This document shows, in pieces, positions 23,232-35,626 of a DNA stretch of 64,000 nucleotides. Source of the stretch: Trema orientale (Eukaryota > Streptophyta > Magnoliopsida > Rosales > Cannabaceae); the NCBI GenBank assembly GCA_002914845.1, contig JXTC01000070.1, forward strand, positions 344,961 to 408,960, given 5' to 3'. Under the pieces are notes generated by a model, which was given only the letters and a program-made list of their open reading frames with translations, was not told the DNA's origin and made no database searches. Every line of letters begins with the position of its first letter. The stretch's first letter is position 1. Position numbers and translations under genes: made by a program.

Positions 23232-24926
23232 ATATATATATATATATATTAGACTTAACCTTCAATGAAAATAGTTTTTTGTTTCTTTTCACTTTGGAGG
23301 AATTCGAATTTAAATCCTCACATTTAGATTTTTGGTTTTTCGGGACTTACATTTAGATTATTAGACATTATGCATAATGTTAATGCTAACGTTGTATTCA
23401 GCACAAAAAATAACAAAATACTAATCTAACAAATTATTTCAATTTTCACTCCAATGCATAGTTTAGAACAATAATATTGAAAAAATATATTTACTATTAC
23501 TTAGGAATAATCGGTTGTACATTGCAAAATGTAAATTTAGTATTTAAAATTTTATAATATTGCGATTCTGTAATAATAAAGTCAAAATTCATTACATGTC
23601 AAAAATCTAACATTGTTAAATTTAGCCAAAAACAAGTGGCATGCATTGAAAAATGACTTCTGTGCTTTACGCTAAAATATGGCATTGACACATAAATATA
23701 GCGTCCGCATCATGACAATGACAGTTGAGCCTTGCATGTCAATTTTTTTTTTGGTTTTTTAAAATGTTGGTAAGGACAATTTGGGTTTCTTCCATATTCA
23801 CATGAAGCTCCCTAACTTTTATATGTTTATGATTCTTCAAGAAAATGTACATATAAATTTCAAAATAAAAAAGGGAGAAGGAGGATGTTGATATGGAAAC
23901 CAATTGTGAAAGCATAATAGTCTTTTATTTTCTATAAAAAAAAAATAATGCAAAAAAGATCTTATATATCGGACGAAATAACAGGTAAATGTTATAATCA
24001 ACTAAACTTTATGCGTGAAAACATTTTTGAGTTTGTACTATCCTTTTTCATAATTGATCGTCTATAGCATGCTATTAGAAATCTGCCATCTACCCCAATG
24101 TCCTTTTTCATAATTGATCGTCTGTAGCATATACTAGTAGAAATTTGCCATCTGCCCCAATTTGCACAGTACATAGGTACTAAAATTATCATCAATAATT
24201 GTACACTGCACAGCAAATTCAAATCTATATCAATACCTATCCACATTAACAGTAAGGCGAATTATTCCCTTCTGCAAGTGATTGCAAACTGCCAAATTCC
24301 CAAAGGGTGGGGAAACAAGAACAAGCCAAAACTAAACCAATAATTATGTCCCATACATCACCTTCTATCATCTCACTTCAAAAACTTGCTTATAATTTTT
24401 TGTCCTTTTGTTAACAATAAGGGGAAACAAAGTGATTGCTGATTATTAACATATTATTTTTGTAACAACGAAATTTGTTGGCAACAATGAAAATCTGACA
24501 TACGAATCGTATTTTTATACTATGCTAAATAGCAGTGCCATTTCGCTCTTAGGCGTCTTTCAATTCTACCCTTGGCTTAGCAACTAAGAAAAGAAAAGTG
24601 AAACAACCAAACGAAAAGAAATAGTAACTTGCATGAAGATTCAAATACTTAATAACAACGTTTATTCACTCATAATAACAAAGCAGTCTTTGAGTATTTT
24701 ACAAGATGACACACCAAAGTACACATGGGAACAAGTAAAAGCCACCAAATATGCAGAAAACGCAAAGCAATGTTACAATGACAGTGCAAACTTCATACCC
24801 AGTTTGCTTATTTAGGTAATGGGATTGCATCAAGTAAAGGTACACACAGGCAAACCCATACGACTAAGAGCAATGCTAGACGTCGAGAATGGGATTAGTA
24901 GTAATCCACTAATCACATTTGTGATT
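23232..24926. other. Gene-free AT-rich DNA downstream of GGP
   Basis: No gene or clear element is visible apart from the 61-bp tandem duplication at 24041. The part nearest 24900 should contain the GGP 3' UTR. Confidence 0.5.
24041..24163. repeat. Tandem duplication of about 61 bp, two copies
   Basis: TCCTTTTTCATAATTGATCG, then TCT.TAGCAT, AGAAAT.TGCCATCT and CCCCAAT, is repeated directly at about 24041 and 24102 with a few differences. No coding meaning seen. Confidence 0.75.
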
Positions 24927-26931
24927 TTACTGCAGAACAAGGCATTCTTGTTTCCCAGCAACAATAGCAGGGTGAGAGCTATTGTTAATGGCCTCCACTT
25001 CATCACTGGCTTCAGGTTTGGCTTCCTGCTTCTCGTTTAGAAATTTACTCCCATTATCAACGGAAGCAATGGCTTCGAATATGAGGGCAGTAACTTCTTG
25101 GAACCTTTCTTCAGAAAGGGAGACCTCAGCAAGTAGCCTCCAAGCATTTTCCTCAGACGCTTCTTCGTAGTCCTTCTTCCTCTTTAACACCATGTGACCA
25201 CTGATTTCCCACACAGCAGGATTCACTTGAGTATCCAGAAGCTCAGCACTCACTTCCCCGAGAGCTTGTTTCTCAGCGTAACACTGCTCATTCATGAAGG
25301 CGATGAGTATTGCAGCAATTAAGTGATCAAAACTAATATTTGCATATAATAGACTTGAAGTCACATGAAAATGTTTAAGGCCATTAACTAATTACCTGTG
25401 GCAAGAGAAAGATCCGATTTCCACAATCAGCAATGAGGACATTGTATGGTATGTTGTTGTCTTGAAGACAAATGCTGGCATCGGAGACTGCGTTAGACAA
25501 GTGCTCCATAGTATTTCCACCCTCAAAGACAAGACCCCTGACTGGATAGTTCACTAGCTCAGAGATTTTCACATCACCATCAAGAGTGGTTACTTTTTTG
25601 GTGGGAGCCTTCTCAATGGGAAAGGGAACGGCCAAGAAGTAAGCCTGTTCATAAACGCAGCATTTAAATCACTTATAATTAAATTTAACTGGTAGTAAAA
25701 TATATGCAAGGATCGATACATCAGATATAACTCAAGACACTACGAGCAAGGCAGACAGTTTGAAAATTGAAACCTGGAAGTGAAGGTGATTAATTGTAGC
25801 AAATGCACCTAAGCTGTTGTAACCCAGCCGGAAGTAAGGATTCCCAGCTTCAGCAGCCATGTGAAGTGCAAGCAAGAAGCTTTCTCGGTCAATCCTTTGA
25901 GGCAAGCAATCAAGAATGCGAGGGATCAACAGCACGTGCCCATATTCAATGGGACTGACCTGTTAGGTAGAGGAAAACAAGCACTAACTTATCAAAATCA
26001 TGTTCATGTGACTTCTTAATATCAAATAATCAAACAAGAAAATGAGCATACATTGATGGCAACAACACTCGGAGAATTCTCAGCATCAATGGGAGCACTT
26101 GGGAAGAACTGGATGTCACCATCTTCGCTTGCTTCAAACTGGAAGAGCACCTCTTCTTGCCCAACTTTGGTGAAGTTGAACTTGTTCTCATCAAAGGGCT
26201 GAAGGACCTTATCAACTCGGAATTCAGTTGGCCTCTTCTTCAGATGGCGGCCCTCGTTCAACTGGGCAACAAAACCGTACTGACCCGGAATCACCTAAAC
26301 AAAATAAAGATTTATTTCATCAAGTTTATATGACTTTATATGCAGCTGGGATTACCAATTCACATGTAACCAAATTGAGGAGAAAAGAAAAGGAACCCAG
26401 AACAGACCTTGGTTTCACAGGCGGTGACATCATACCGAAATAGGCCCCTCTGCACGCGATCCTCCCACTACAAGGAAGCATACAAAGAATTTTAACCAAC
26501 AATAATCGATAACCCACAAAACAACAGAGTTTAAAATTTCAGTCTTCATCTGCTTTAACTAATTTACCTGCCCAAGAACAAGTGAGTCAAGAAAGGCAAT
26601 CGGAGCCTCTCCACTCTCATGCTGGGGTAAGGCCTTGGGACAAGCAACCTTGTCCAGCTTCTTGTAAGCATATAATGGAAGTTTTGACCCTATACAACAG
26701 ACAACAAAGCTATAACTCAATCCCACACAAGTAACAAGCACAAATATTTTAAAAAACAAACTTAAAAACAATCCCTTTTCTCTAAAAAGACCATGTGAAA
26801 TAAGAAAGAATACCTGGAATGCAACAGCTTCTGAGACAGTTTCTACCGCAGCCTCCTACGCGGGCCTCTTCGGCCTCTTCCTTTTGGTAATTCGAAACAA
26901 CAGTAGGAACCCTCTTAATCCTAAGCATCAT
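24927..26931 (-). CDS. GGP (VTC2): GDP-L-galactose phosphorylase
   Basis: Converts GDP-L-galactose plus phosphate to L-galactose-1-phosphate, the rate-controlling committed step of plant ascorbate synthesis. Seven coding exons: 26931-26814, 26689-26568, 26467-26408, 26294-26052, 25959-25774, 25644-25396 and 25283-24927; all join in phase to 444 residues, matching VTC2-type proteins. The N-terminus MMLRIKRVPTVVSNYQ is typical. The HIT-like active site HLHFQ is at residues 239-243 at the exon 5/6 border (NHLHFQ then AYFLAVPFPIEKAP). SSGH-type variants are not seen. The first of two adjacent ATGs (26931) is taken as the start. Its long leader carries a conserved ACG-started upstream ORF (27294-27103), the known ascorbate-sensing translational control. 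No damage is seen; expected to be functional. Confidence 0.96.
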
Positions 26932-27102
26932 CTTGGCTTATATACCAGGAGATTACACACAACCCGACTCAAACAACGACAGAGACTAGCTTAATCAAGG
27001 ATCTAGTTTTAGTTGCGTGCTCTTATAAGAATATCTTATCTTCTTAGTAGTCTTTAGAATCGAAACAAAAAGAGAGTTAAAAGAAAAACACAACAATCTA
27101 AT

Positions 27103-27294
27103 CTAAAAAACTAGGTACGTAGAGAAAGATGATGAACCACCGCCAGCAAGGAATAGGAGGTCAGAAGGGCTACCGCCTTCGGACGGCAAAGCGCCACGCC
27201 CGCCGTGCGGCGAAGGGTTGCTCTCGACTACACAACCCCTGCGTCGTACAGCGCGGACATGAATGAGAGGCCGAGAAACTCTGTGTATAGCCGT
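27103..27294 (-). CDS. GGP leader uORF with ACG start (ascorbate-responsive)
   Basis: A 63-codon frame that starts at ACG (27294), not ATG, and ends at TAG (27103), 171 bp before the main start. The peptide begins TAIHRVSRPLIHVRAVRRRG and contains VVESNPSPHGGRGALPSEGG and SPSDLLFLAGGGSSS. This matches the highly conserved non-canonical uORF described in plant GGP leaders, where high ascorbate stalls ribosomes on the uORF and blocks translation of GGP. The local GC content is much higher than in neighbouring non-coding DNA, as expected for selected coding sequence. The frame is also open a little upstream of the ACG, so the start choice rests on family knowledge. Confidence 0.9.
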   Translation of the reverse strand, partial: TAIHRVSRPLIHVRAVRRRGCVVESNPSPHGGRGALPSEGGSPSDLLFLAGGGSSSFSTYLVF

Positions 27295-27613
27295 GATGTC
27301 TACAACTTGTCTAACCTGGGTCTTACCCCTCTCAAAAGAAAAACTCTTCTTCTTCTATCTATCTTCCTTCCTTAAGAACCCCAACCAAAAACTCTCTCTT
27401 TCTTTCACTTTCCCGAGAAAATAGAAGATACCCAGATGCCGAAACCCAAAAAAAGCGTCGTTTCACACCTACTCCGAGCGATTCAGGTCGAAATCGAAGG
27501 TACCCAGATGGGGAATCGAGGTGAAGGAGAAGGAAGCAAGAGCCAAATTGGGCAATTGGGTTATGGTATAGAATGGTAGTTGTGGTGGAGAAAGGGGAGG
27601 TAGATGTGGGTAT

Positions 27614-27622
27614 CTTTTATAG
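27614..27622 (-). promoter_or_regulatory. Probable GGP TATA box
   Basis: The minus strand reads CTATAAAAG in an otherwise suitable promoter context. It predicts a start near 27585 and a leader of about 650 nt that would include the whole uORF. Other TATA choices have not been excluded. Confidence 0.45.
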
Positions 27623-28190
27623 ATAAGATGTTTGAGGAGGCGTGAATAATTGTGGGGAGGGTTGTTGTGGCTGTAGTTGAGCCTCGGGTGATGGATGGGT
27701 CTGCAGCGCTAGAGGGTTTTCGTGGCCTTGGTTCTGCGGAAGAAGACAATTATAATTGAAAGCAAAGAGTGATTGAGACAGTGGCGCGAGAAGGAGAGAG
27801 AGTGAGACCCTTTAAAGCTTGGGGCTATGGCCTTATGGCTTTTGGCCCAGTTTCTTTTTCACCTGTACCGCCCAATTTGAGTTGTCGAGAAAGGGGGACC
27901 ACTCGATGTACGGACGGGAGGAGATACCAGTATATCACCAATAGATCCCCTCCTCAACGATCCTTCCTCAACTTGGATTTATATAATTACTTATTGGGAC
28001 CGCTTTTGATTATTTTGAAAAAATTTCAATATAAGAAAAGAGTTTTCTTACAAGTGTTTATAAAAAACACACTCCCAAAGAAAATAGTTTCTCAAGAGTG
28101 AGCTTTTTGCTAAATGTGTATGCAGCATATGCATGCACGGATGTTTGGTGATGTTTGCTAATTGCGATGTTATAGTAATTTTAACCGCGT

Positions 28191-29246
28191 TAATGGCACA
28201 AATGGTCCATGAAGTATCAAATAAGTGGCAATTTAGTTTTCAAAATTTCAGTTCTAGTCATGAAGTATCAAATAAGTGGCAATTTAGTTTTCAAAATTTC
28301 AGTTCTAGTAATTAAGCGCTTAAATTTTTTGATTTGAGTCAATTTAGTTCATGCACTGATTAAATTGTAATTTGCTATGAAATTTTTTTACCAAAAACAT
28401 ACGTAGTGTCATCTGAAAGTGTATTTAAAAGGTAATTTTGGAGTTTTAAGAATAAAAATGAACAATCACAAAATAATTTTTTCTAAATTTATAATTCCAA
28501 GAATCCTAAGAAATGCAAATAATACATTTTTTATTCTTTCAAAATCATTTTATTCAGTTTATTTTCCTTTAAATACTCTTTCAGATGCTACAACGTGCTC
28601 TTCATGTATGCTTTTGGTCAGAAATTTAACAGAATGTTTGTTGGGAATCTGACCGACCCAGATTCGCCACTCTCATTATCTCACTTCAACAAATATCAGA
28701 ATAACAGAGAAATAAAAATATAGAATAGAAACAATCACCACAATATAAGAATTTAAGTGAAAACTCTCAAATCAAGAGAAAAACCACTGCCCTCAGAAAA
28801 GAATTCCACTATATGAAAAATTTCTACAATCATATAGATTTCCATCTTTTCTACCCAATACACCCAGCACTCTCACAAATATTCTCTCACTCACACCTTT
28901 TACCACCACTCTTTGAACATTCCTCTTACATAAAGAAAACACTCTCCTTGAAAGAAACACAAAGAGACTAAAAAAGGAATTTCTCCAGAAGAGGAAAATA
29001 CTTGAAATGCTATATATTGAGTTGATTAGTAACCATAACCTCTTTATATAGGGCTCAAACCTCTCTTCCTCTCCATCTTCTATCGATGTGTGACTTTAGC
29101 TTCTTTCATATTTTTTTAATATTTAGCCAAATTCCTACAATTGCTGCAAATCAAAAAAATTAGGAACTTAATTGTCATAATTGAAACTTTGAAAACTAAA
29201 TTGCCACAAATTAGATAGCTACTCCAGGGATCATTTGTGCCATAAA
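28191..29246. mobile_element. TIR element with ATGGCACAAATG ends, split by a solo LTR
   Basis: Left end TAATGGCACAAATGGTCC and right end (other strand) TTTATGGCACAAATGATCCC are inverted repeats. They are followed on both sides by GTGGCAATTTAGTTTTCAAA, so the inverted repeats are about 70-90 bp. The left repeat contains a perfect 51-bp tandem duplication (28208-28258 and 28259-28309). No transposase frame is seen; non-autonomous. The interior is mostly the solo LTR at 28639-29139. Long inverted ends suggest a Mutator-like origin, unproven. Confidence 0.6.
28639..29139 (-). mobile_element. Solo LTR, probably Copia-type
   Basis: A 501-bp block on the minus strand running TGTAGGAATTT..GATTCCCAACA, with TG..CA ends. 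Inside are a promoter-like CCCTATATAAAGAGG and the stretch GGCAGTGGTTTTTCTCTTGA followed by GAGTTTTCAC, typical of plant Copia LTRs. No internal region or partner LTR is nearby, so it is a solo LTR fossil. A clean target duplication was not found. It lies inside the TIR element at 28191-29246. Confidence 0.6.
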
Positions 29247-32142
29247 CCCTTGTTTTACTACACATGTTATGTGTCATTTTCTTGTTCATAAGACTAGGTG
29301 GATGTCTCTCTTATAACCTGGAAATGTTAGTCTAAATCTTAAATTTTGAGAGTCTTTAAATGCATTAACGGTGGTTTAAGCTCAAAGTGTTTGTTGTTGT
29401 ATACATTAATTTATTTTCTTTGTTTTATATATGGTCAACCATTTGCTCGTGATTTGGCTAGAATTGTCTTGGAGGATTAGCTTACTCTTTTTTTTATTCT
29501 CTCACTTCTTGTATCTCTTTTTTTTTTTTTTTTTTTTTTTGCTGGAGTACTTCTTGTATCTTATTTAATAGAAGAATTATTGTTCTTTCATCCATTATTT
29601 TAAAGATTACTTTTTGTAATAGTATTTTTGTTTATCTAGAAAAAGTTCACTGTTTTCCCCCTCATGTGCTTGGAAACAAAATGTTTTTTTTTTCTCTCTC
29701 TCAACATCCTGTTATTTTTAAAATGTTTTATGAAAAATTTGGCATTGACCAATCATATTCTACTTTTCCATTAAGTAATCGGACCTTTTTTCTGCGGTAC
29801 ACAACAGAAGAGTCCAAATCCGGAAATTTCCTAATTCCCAAGCCCATCTCCTGAAATATCTATCAAGGGGTGAGCTTTTGGCCAAGTCCCCACCATCCCA
29901 ACCACTTGCGTGGCAGACTCCCGTTGGGTCACAAAAATAAATAAATAAATAAATACATAAAATGAAATAGTGTTGTGCGATTAGTCCGAAAATGTGGGAC
30001 CCACTACAGTCTATTGTGTGTCTTTTAATTTTATCTTAAACGAGTAAAACGTTGGTCGCTTAATCTGCCCCATCGACTAAATTGGAGACCCATAAAACAA
30101 TGTCAATGGTCAATGTCTTTTTCATTAGAGTAATGGAAAATACTACTTTTCTAAAACTGTGATCGAAAAAAAAAAGAAAAAAAAGCATGTAGGGGGACAA
30201 AGTGGGAATTGCAAAAGGGAGAAGAATCAGAATCTGAGTTGAGGGATGATTTGGTGTGATGCACCTCCAATGTCCACTCTACAAAGCCCCCCACACTTTG
30301 TCCACTCTGATTGTGTTTTTAGCACCTCGTGTAATGATACATAGACCATAGTCCCATTAATTTTGACCTATAATTTTGCTACCAACAATATCCCCGCGGT
30401 GGTACCCTCAGAAAGCTTATAACAATGGATGAGTATGACTTCTTTTTTTTTTAAAAAAAAAAAACGAGAATGGATTATTATGATTGAGAAATGCACAAGT
30501 TTAGTATATTTATATTTATAAAAAATAATATAAAATGTTTTTCGTGACGTGGAATAGGAATGACATTTATTTTCAAAGTTTAAGTTTGGGTTGGAAGAAA
30601 ATGAATCAAAAAGTGCCGTTGGTTTTCTCATTTGGGTTCAGGTTTGGGTCTAGATGCAAATATTTATTCTGAAAAAAAATTTATAGAAAATGAGAGTCCT
30701 ACTCTAATTTTCATTTTGTGTTCAAGTTTGAGCAAGAATTAGCTAAACTAGGCACCAATTAAATATGAGTAATTTGATTAGTTGGCTTTAGTCGAGTTTG
30801 ATTATACTATACTCGGTTCGGATCGGTGGTTATTCGGGTTTACAAGTATTTTGTTCACCTATAATTATAAACATCTTTTAGTGGTTTTAGGTTTTCCAAC
30901 ATCATAGTATAATTTAACATATGTATATGTATATATTAATATGCAAACAAGGTGTTAAATTTGTAAAAAACGATCAAACTATAATGTTTAGTGTTATCCA
31001 CTGTCTATGAATGTGGACGTGGTTATGGTTTAATTATATAGCTGCAGCTATCGCAACAATTTGAGTTTAGAACGTTATTAAAACTGTATAAAAATCTTGT
31101 AAAAATTCATATGTATTTGTCTCAAATTGTTAAGGTTTTTTACCTTGAAAAAAAAATTCTTTTATTTAGATTCACCAAGCCATTTTCGCATAAGTTATAA
31201 TCCACATCTATCGTGTTTATTTCCATATTTTATTATCAATACCATATAAAGATGCTTAAAAAAAAGTACGTAAATATTTGGAAAAAAAAGACTAAAATAA
31301 ATAGCATTTTTTATGCATAGAGGTCGGCTGTTGGCTGCGGGTAATAAACTAATAATGTATGAATTAGTCAATTATTGGTTGTTTTACCTTCCTATTTCTG
31401 CTTGGACGAAACCAAATTAAAGACGCATTTTAATTAAAATGCTTAAATTAACGGAAAAACAATTACAATCCTACATAATATTGCATTTAATATGTATATA
31501 AATTTAATTACTTTTTTTTGTTTTTCACGTGACACATTGTCGTAATGACCATTATTTATCTGACTTAATTCATAATTAGCCATGTCATTTGCCTAAGCAA
31601 ACAAAATTAGTTGGATTTGGACACCTTGCTTCTTGAGGAGAAAAACGAATATTTAAATAATTTCATTTTCAATTCACGAATTGGAAAAAGATATGTCATT
31701 TGTCAAACTCCGTAATGACATATGCTAATGACGATAGCCAAGTACAACACGAATATAAAATTTAATTGTGGATCATAAAAATCTTCTACTTTTTTGTCGT
31801 AATTAGTTTAATATTGATCAAGCATAATGGGTACTCACCTAACTTGTACAAAATTTGATAATGTTGAATTGTCGATAACAATTGAGCGTAGACATATAGT
31901 GAGATACCTTTTTCCCCACCTTTTAATTCTATATGAAGATTGGAGTGGGTTTTTTATGGGTTTTTTATCCTTTTTTTTTTTTTTTTCCCACTATAAAGGG
32001 ATGTTTGGATTTTAATCGTACCAAGTTTAAAATAAAATAAATAGCAAGAAAATTTCCGAAAAATGTTAGCATTAATTGTGTTGTATCTCGACCGTCTACT
32101 CCTTTACATCCAATATGAGGCATACAAGAATGAATAGTGCGT
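29247..32142. other. Gene-free intergenic DNA
   Basis: No supported gene. It holds a T-run at about 29517-29540, an ATAA microsatellite at 29936-29955, and a slightly GC-richer patch at 29870-30340 with no recognisable coding content. Confidence 0.5.
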
Positions 32143-32150
32143 TCTATGGT

Positions 32151-32533
32151 TAGGGGTGTCAATTTGTGTCATGTCATGTTTAACCTAATTAAATTATGTC
32201 ATTAACAGGTTAACCTACGTATCACCTGTTTAATGAAAATGACGTGCAGATTGATGGGTCAAAACGTATATAAATAGTATAATTGTTAGTTTTTTCGATT
32301 TTTTTAATTAAGTTTTACTGTAGTAAGAGAAACTAGTTCATTAGCTTTATGTTTTTTATTTTATCTTCAAGAAATTCATGAAAAAATATTTTTTTGAAAA
32401 TAATTATTTAATATAATTTATCAAAAAATTACTTAATCGTGTCAATTCGAGTCAATTTCGTGTCAAGCAGATTCAGCTAATCGTGCAGGTTTCGAGTCGT
32501 GTTATCGTGTCATGACCTATACTGTCACCCCTA
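32151..32533. mobile_element. hAT-type MITE with 8-bp target duplication
   Basis: The 383-bp element begins TAGGGGTGTCAAT and ends GTCACCCCTA, giving TAGGGGTG inverted ends. It is flanked by perfect TCTATGGT on both sides (32143-32150 and 32534-32541), and an 8-bp duplication is the mark of hAT transposons. Inner arms carry TGTCATGTCATG and CGTGTCATGACC. No transposase, so mobilised in trans if at all. Confidence 0.85.
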
Positions 32534-32951
32534 TCTATGGTCAAAAGAACTGGACTTGCACTCTCCAATGTTCTATCATGGATAATGATACCAAAAAGTT
32601 ATAAAAATATTATTAATAATGTGACGTTATTTTTAATGGCATAATTTTAATATGTGAAATGATATGATCTCATTTTCAGAAAAAGTTTAGATGTCATATT
32701 ATTAGTGTAAATTTTTAATGTCCATAATATTCTTCACAAGAATAATTCTAAGTATCTTAAAATTTATATCAAATTTTTAATATCAATAAATATGACATGT
32801 AGATTGTTATTATTTATTTTGTGAATGTGATTAATTTATTTACAGTAAGTTCTAATATACTAATTAAATAATAATAATTCATATTTCACGTATGTTTCTA
32901 TTAAAAATTTGATATAAATCTTGTCACATCTAATATCATCTTTCAACACAA

Positions 32952-33235
32952 TATATANAAATAAAAATTTTACACACACATAAAGGAAGCTTCCCATTAG
33001 ATTTCCAATTTAAAAGGTATTGTGATCGTGGTATGACGAGGGTCATTTTACTTATTTATTTAAGGGTGGGGGAATAGTTTGTACAAATTTTTTCAAGTGA
33101 AAAATTTGTACAAACTATTCCAAGTGAAAAATAAAAATTTTGCACACACATAAAGGAAGCTTCCTATTGGGTTTTCAATTTAAAAGGTATTATGATTGTG
33201 GTGTGATGAGGGTCTTTTTATTGGAATAGTTTGTA
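32952..33235. repeat. Direct repeat of about 110 bp, two copies
   Basis: AATAAAAATTTT.CACACACAT with AAAGGAAGCTTCC, then CAATTTAAAAGGTATT and GGAATAGTTTGTAC, occurs at about 32959-33085 and again at 33131-33235. Between them a short inverted pair (TTTGTACAAACTATTCC) is present. Probably duplicated retroelement sequence. Confidence 0.6.
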
Positions 33236-33399
33236 CAAATTAATACTTGTAAGAATCCTTTTTGCTTTGGGTACTTGTGAGAATCTTGGAGAATTTTGTT
33301 CCAACAACACAGTACCTAACATACTACATAGGTGAAAAAAATATTATTAACCATACTCATACATGCATGAGATGACATGTATTCTCATATTTTTTATGC

Positions 33400-35193
33400 A
33401 GAAAGGTGGATTTGAGTTGAAAATCTATTTTTCAAGGGAATCGTTTGTACTAATTGGTATTTGTAAGATTCTTTTTCTTGAAGTGGATATTTGTGAAAAT
33501 CTTGAAAGCTTTTTGCTCCAATAACATATTACATGGTAAAAATGGATTATATTTGGTATGATTGGAAATCTTATCGAATTACCTTTCCAATGGTATATAA
33601 TTTTTTAAAAATAGACTAATAAATAGAGAGTTATAACCATTTGAAGTTAGTACTACGAGTCTAGAAAAATCTAAAACTTTCAGCACTTTTAGTAAAATAT
33701 GGCAGCGATTTTTCAGGCTTTATAGGGTTCATATGTGAGGCCCATAATTGCATTCTTGGTACTATTTGGACCCTTATTACTTGTAAAATTTGTCTCATAA
33801 GTCTGGTGATTTTTAGAGATAGGTCAGAATTATTATGAATCATGAAAAATTAAGATTACTCGAAAAAAAGTAGAGTTGACTATAGAAGATTCATAGGCAG
33901 CAACTAGTCATTGTTCTTAGTGTAATTAGAGTGTGATTTCAATGATTTGATACTTATATGTAGTTTATATAATAATAGGTGCTTGAACAATTATATTGAT
34001 CATTTTAGTTAAATAGGCAAAGCGAACGAGATAAGTAACATTTGGTCTTCTCTAGTAATATTTTGTACAAAAACTAAATATCTTATTGTTTCTAATAAAC
34101 TCGTGTTTATAAAGTATTTTATTAAAAAATATGATTTCAAGTGAAAATATACTTTTTGCAAATAAGTTTTTGTATTAAAAGAAAATTGTTTTACTGAAAC
34201 AATTACTTTATCTAAAAAGTATTTTGATTCTATTTGATAATTATGTTACACAAAAATATGGATCAAGTATATGACATTATTATTGAACATTATTAAATGA
34301 AAACTGTTTAAAAATGATTACAATGATATAATGAGAAAAGTGAAATTATTTTTGACCTATTATTATATATGAATGTATTTTGAAACTCAATTCAATGATT
34401 ATGCAATGTGGACCCATTCCATATGGGTTATATGTGGACTGTACGTATTGGATGTGGACCTAGCTACAGAGGTTAAATGTAGTAAATGTGGACCTAGCTA
34501 CAGGGGTCAAATATAGTTTTTATGGACCTAGCTACAGGGGTTAAATGTAGTAAATGTAGACCTAGTCACAGGGATTAAGTGCGACCATAGTCGCCTCTAA
34601 ACTGTTGAGAAGTAATTTGAAAGTATTATTAAATATAGAATGAGAATGAAACGACATAATTTAAAAACTTACTTTATGTTTTTGTGAAAGTGACTTTCCA
34701 AACAATCTTATTTGATTATCTTGAAAATTATTACATTCTGAAATTGATTTTGTTTATAAATATATCATTTAACCTTTTCAAATGATATATACTTGATCCA
34801 GCTAGTTAAGGTTACTAGTTATTTACTAGGCTTCTAGCTCACTCTTTTATTTTTTCCCCCCAAGTTTTAAAGATTATCAGTTAAGAGGTTCACTAAGGGA
34901 GAACTTGTCTAAATAATTGTGATGCATTTGAGTTTATGAGTTAAAGAAGTAAAGTCATTCATTTTTATTGGAAAAACGTGAAGACTAGAAAGGTCGATTA
35001 ATACCAACGTATTATATTATAATTTGTATTTTGTATAGTCGATTTTTAATATTTGGAGATTTCTAATAATTACTGATATTTATTGGAGTTTAATTATTCT
35101 TTATTATTGTGGAATGTAGATTGATGCCTTGCATATTTATAAAACTTTAGCTTATAAGTATGCGGTGCATGTACTCTAAAGTGGGGTGTGACA
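33400..35193 (+). mobile_element. Probable Ty3/Gypsy LTR remnant
   Basis: The block ends in GTGGGGTGTGACA, the usual 3' end of Del/Tekay-type LTRs. It also contains text typical of such LTRs (CCTTTCCAATGGTATATAA, GAGAGTTATAACCATTTGAA). The left end, any second LTR and coding parts were not found. A broken fossil of unknown age; assignment is tentative. Confidence 0.35.
34452..34580. repeat. Tandem repeat of about 34 bp, four copies
   Basis: ATGTGGACCTAGCTACAGGG, then GTTAAATGTAGTAA, repeats at 34452, 34486, about 34521 and 34553, with a diverged precursor at about 34406. It lies inside the likely Gypsy LTR remnant. It is not a CRISPR: there are no unique spacers and the genome is eukaryotic. 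Confidence 0.75.
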
Positions 35194-35381
35194 ACTCATC
35201 ACATAATTTGCGATACCAATAAAAATGTCAATTAAAAAAATTCTAAAAAAGTCATTTTATGCCAAATTAGTACTACTCAGATCAATTTCCCTATGATTTT
35301 ACCACGTTGAATATTTTGTCTAAGTTCTCTAATTGTTCAAGTATAAGATAAAAAGGCACTACTTGTATGGTCTTTTTTTTT

Positions 35382-35546
35382 TTTGCCCAATTAAAATTCA
35401 TCATGCATATTTTTTCACAGTAAAAGATAAAAAGAGAAATAGCATTAAATAATATGTCTTTATTGCTATTGTTTTTCTATCCAACTATTTAATTCATTGT
35501 AGTCCTTAGATAAAAATCCAACGGCTAAAAAAAATACCTACTAGAT
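35382..35546. mobile_element. MITE family A, truncated copy
   Basis: Matches the family in CAATTAAAATTCATCATGCA, then AGAGAAATAGCATTAA, and CCAACGGCTAAAAAAAATAC followed by CTACTAGAT. The left terminal repeat is missing. Confidence 0.55.
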
Positions 35547-35560
35547 AACGATCCTAAGAT

Positions 35561-35562
<2 letters not shown>

Positions 35563-35622
<60 letters not shown>
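35563..35622. repeat. (TA)n microsatellite, about 30 units
   Basis: An uninterrupted TA run of about 60 bp. It lies just right of the truncated MITE A copy; other family A copies also sit in TA runs. Confidence 0.9.

Positions 35623-35626
<4 letters not shown>

Noticed and set aside
27561-27749. Frame of 62 codons on the minus strand
   Set aside because: Lies in the GGP promoter around the TATA box; no conservation signal visible.
34452-34580. Regular short repeats resembling a CRISPR array
   Set aside because: Repeats are contiguous without unique spacers, inside a likely LTR remnant, in a plant genome.
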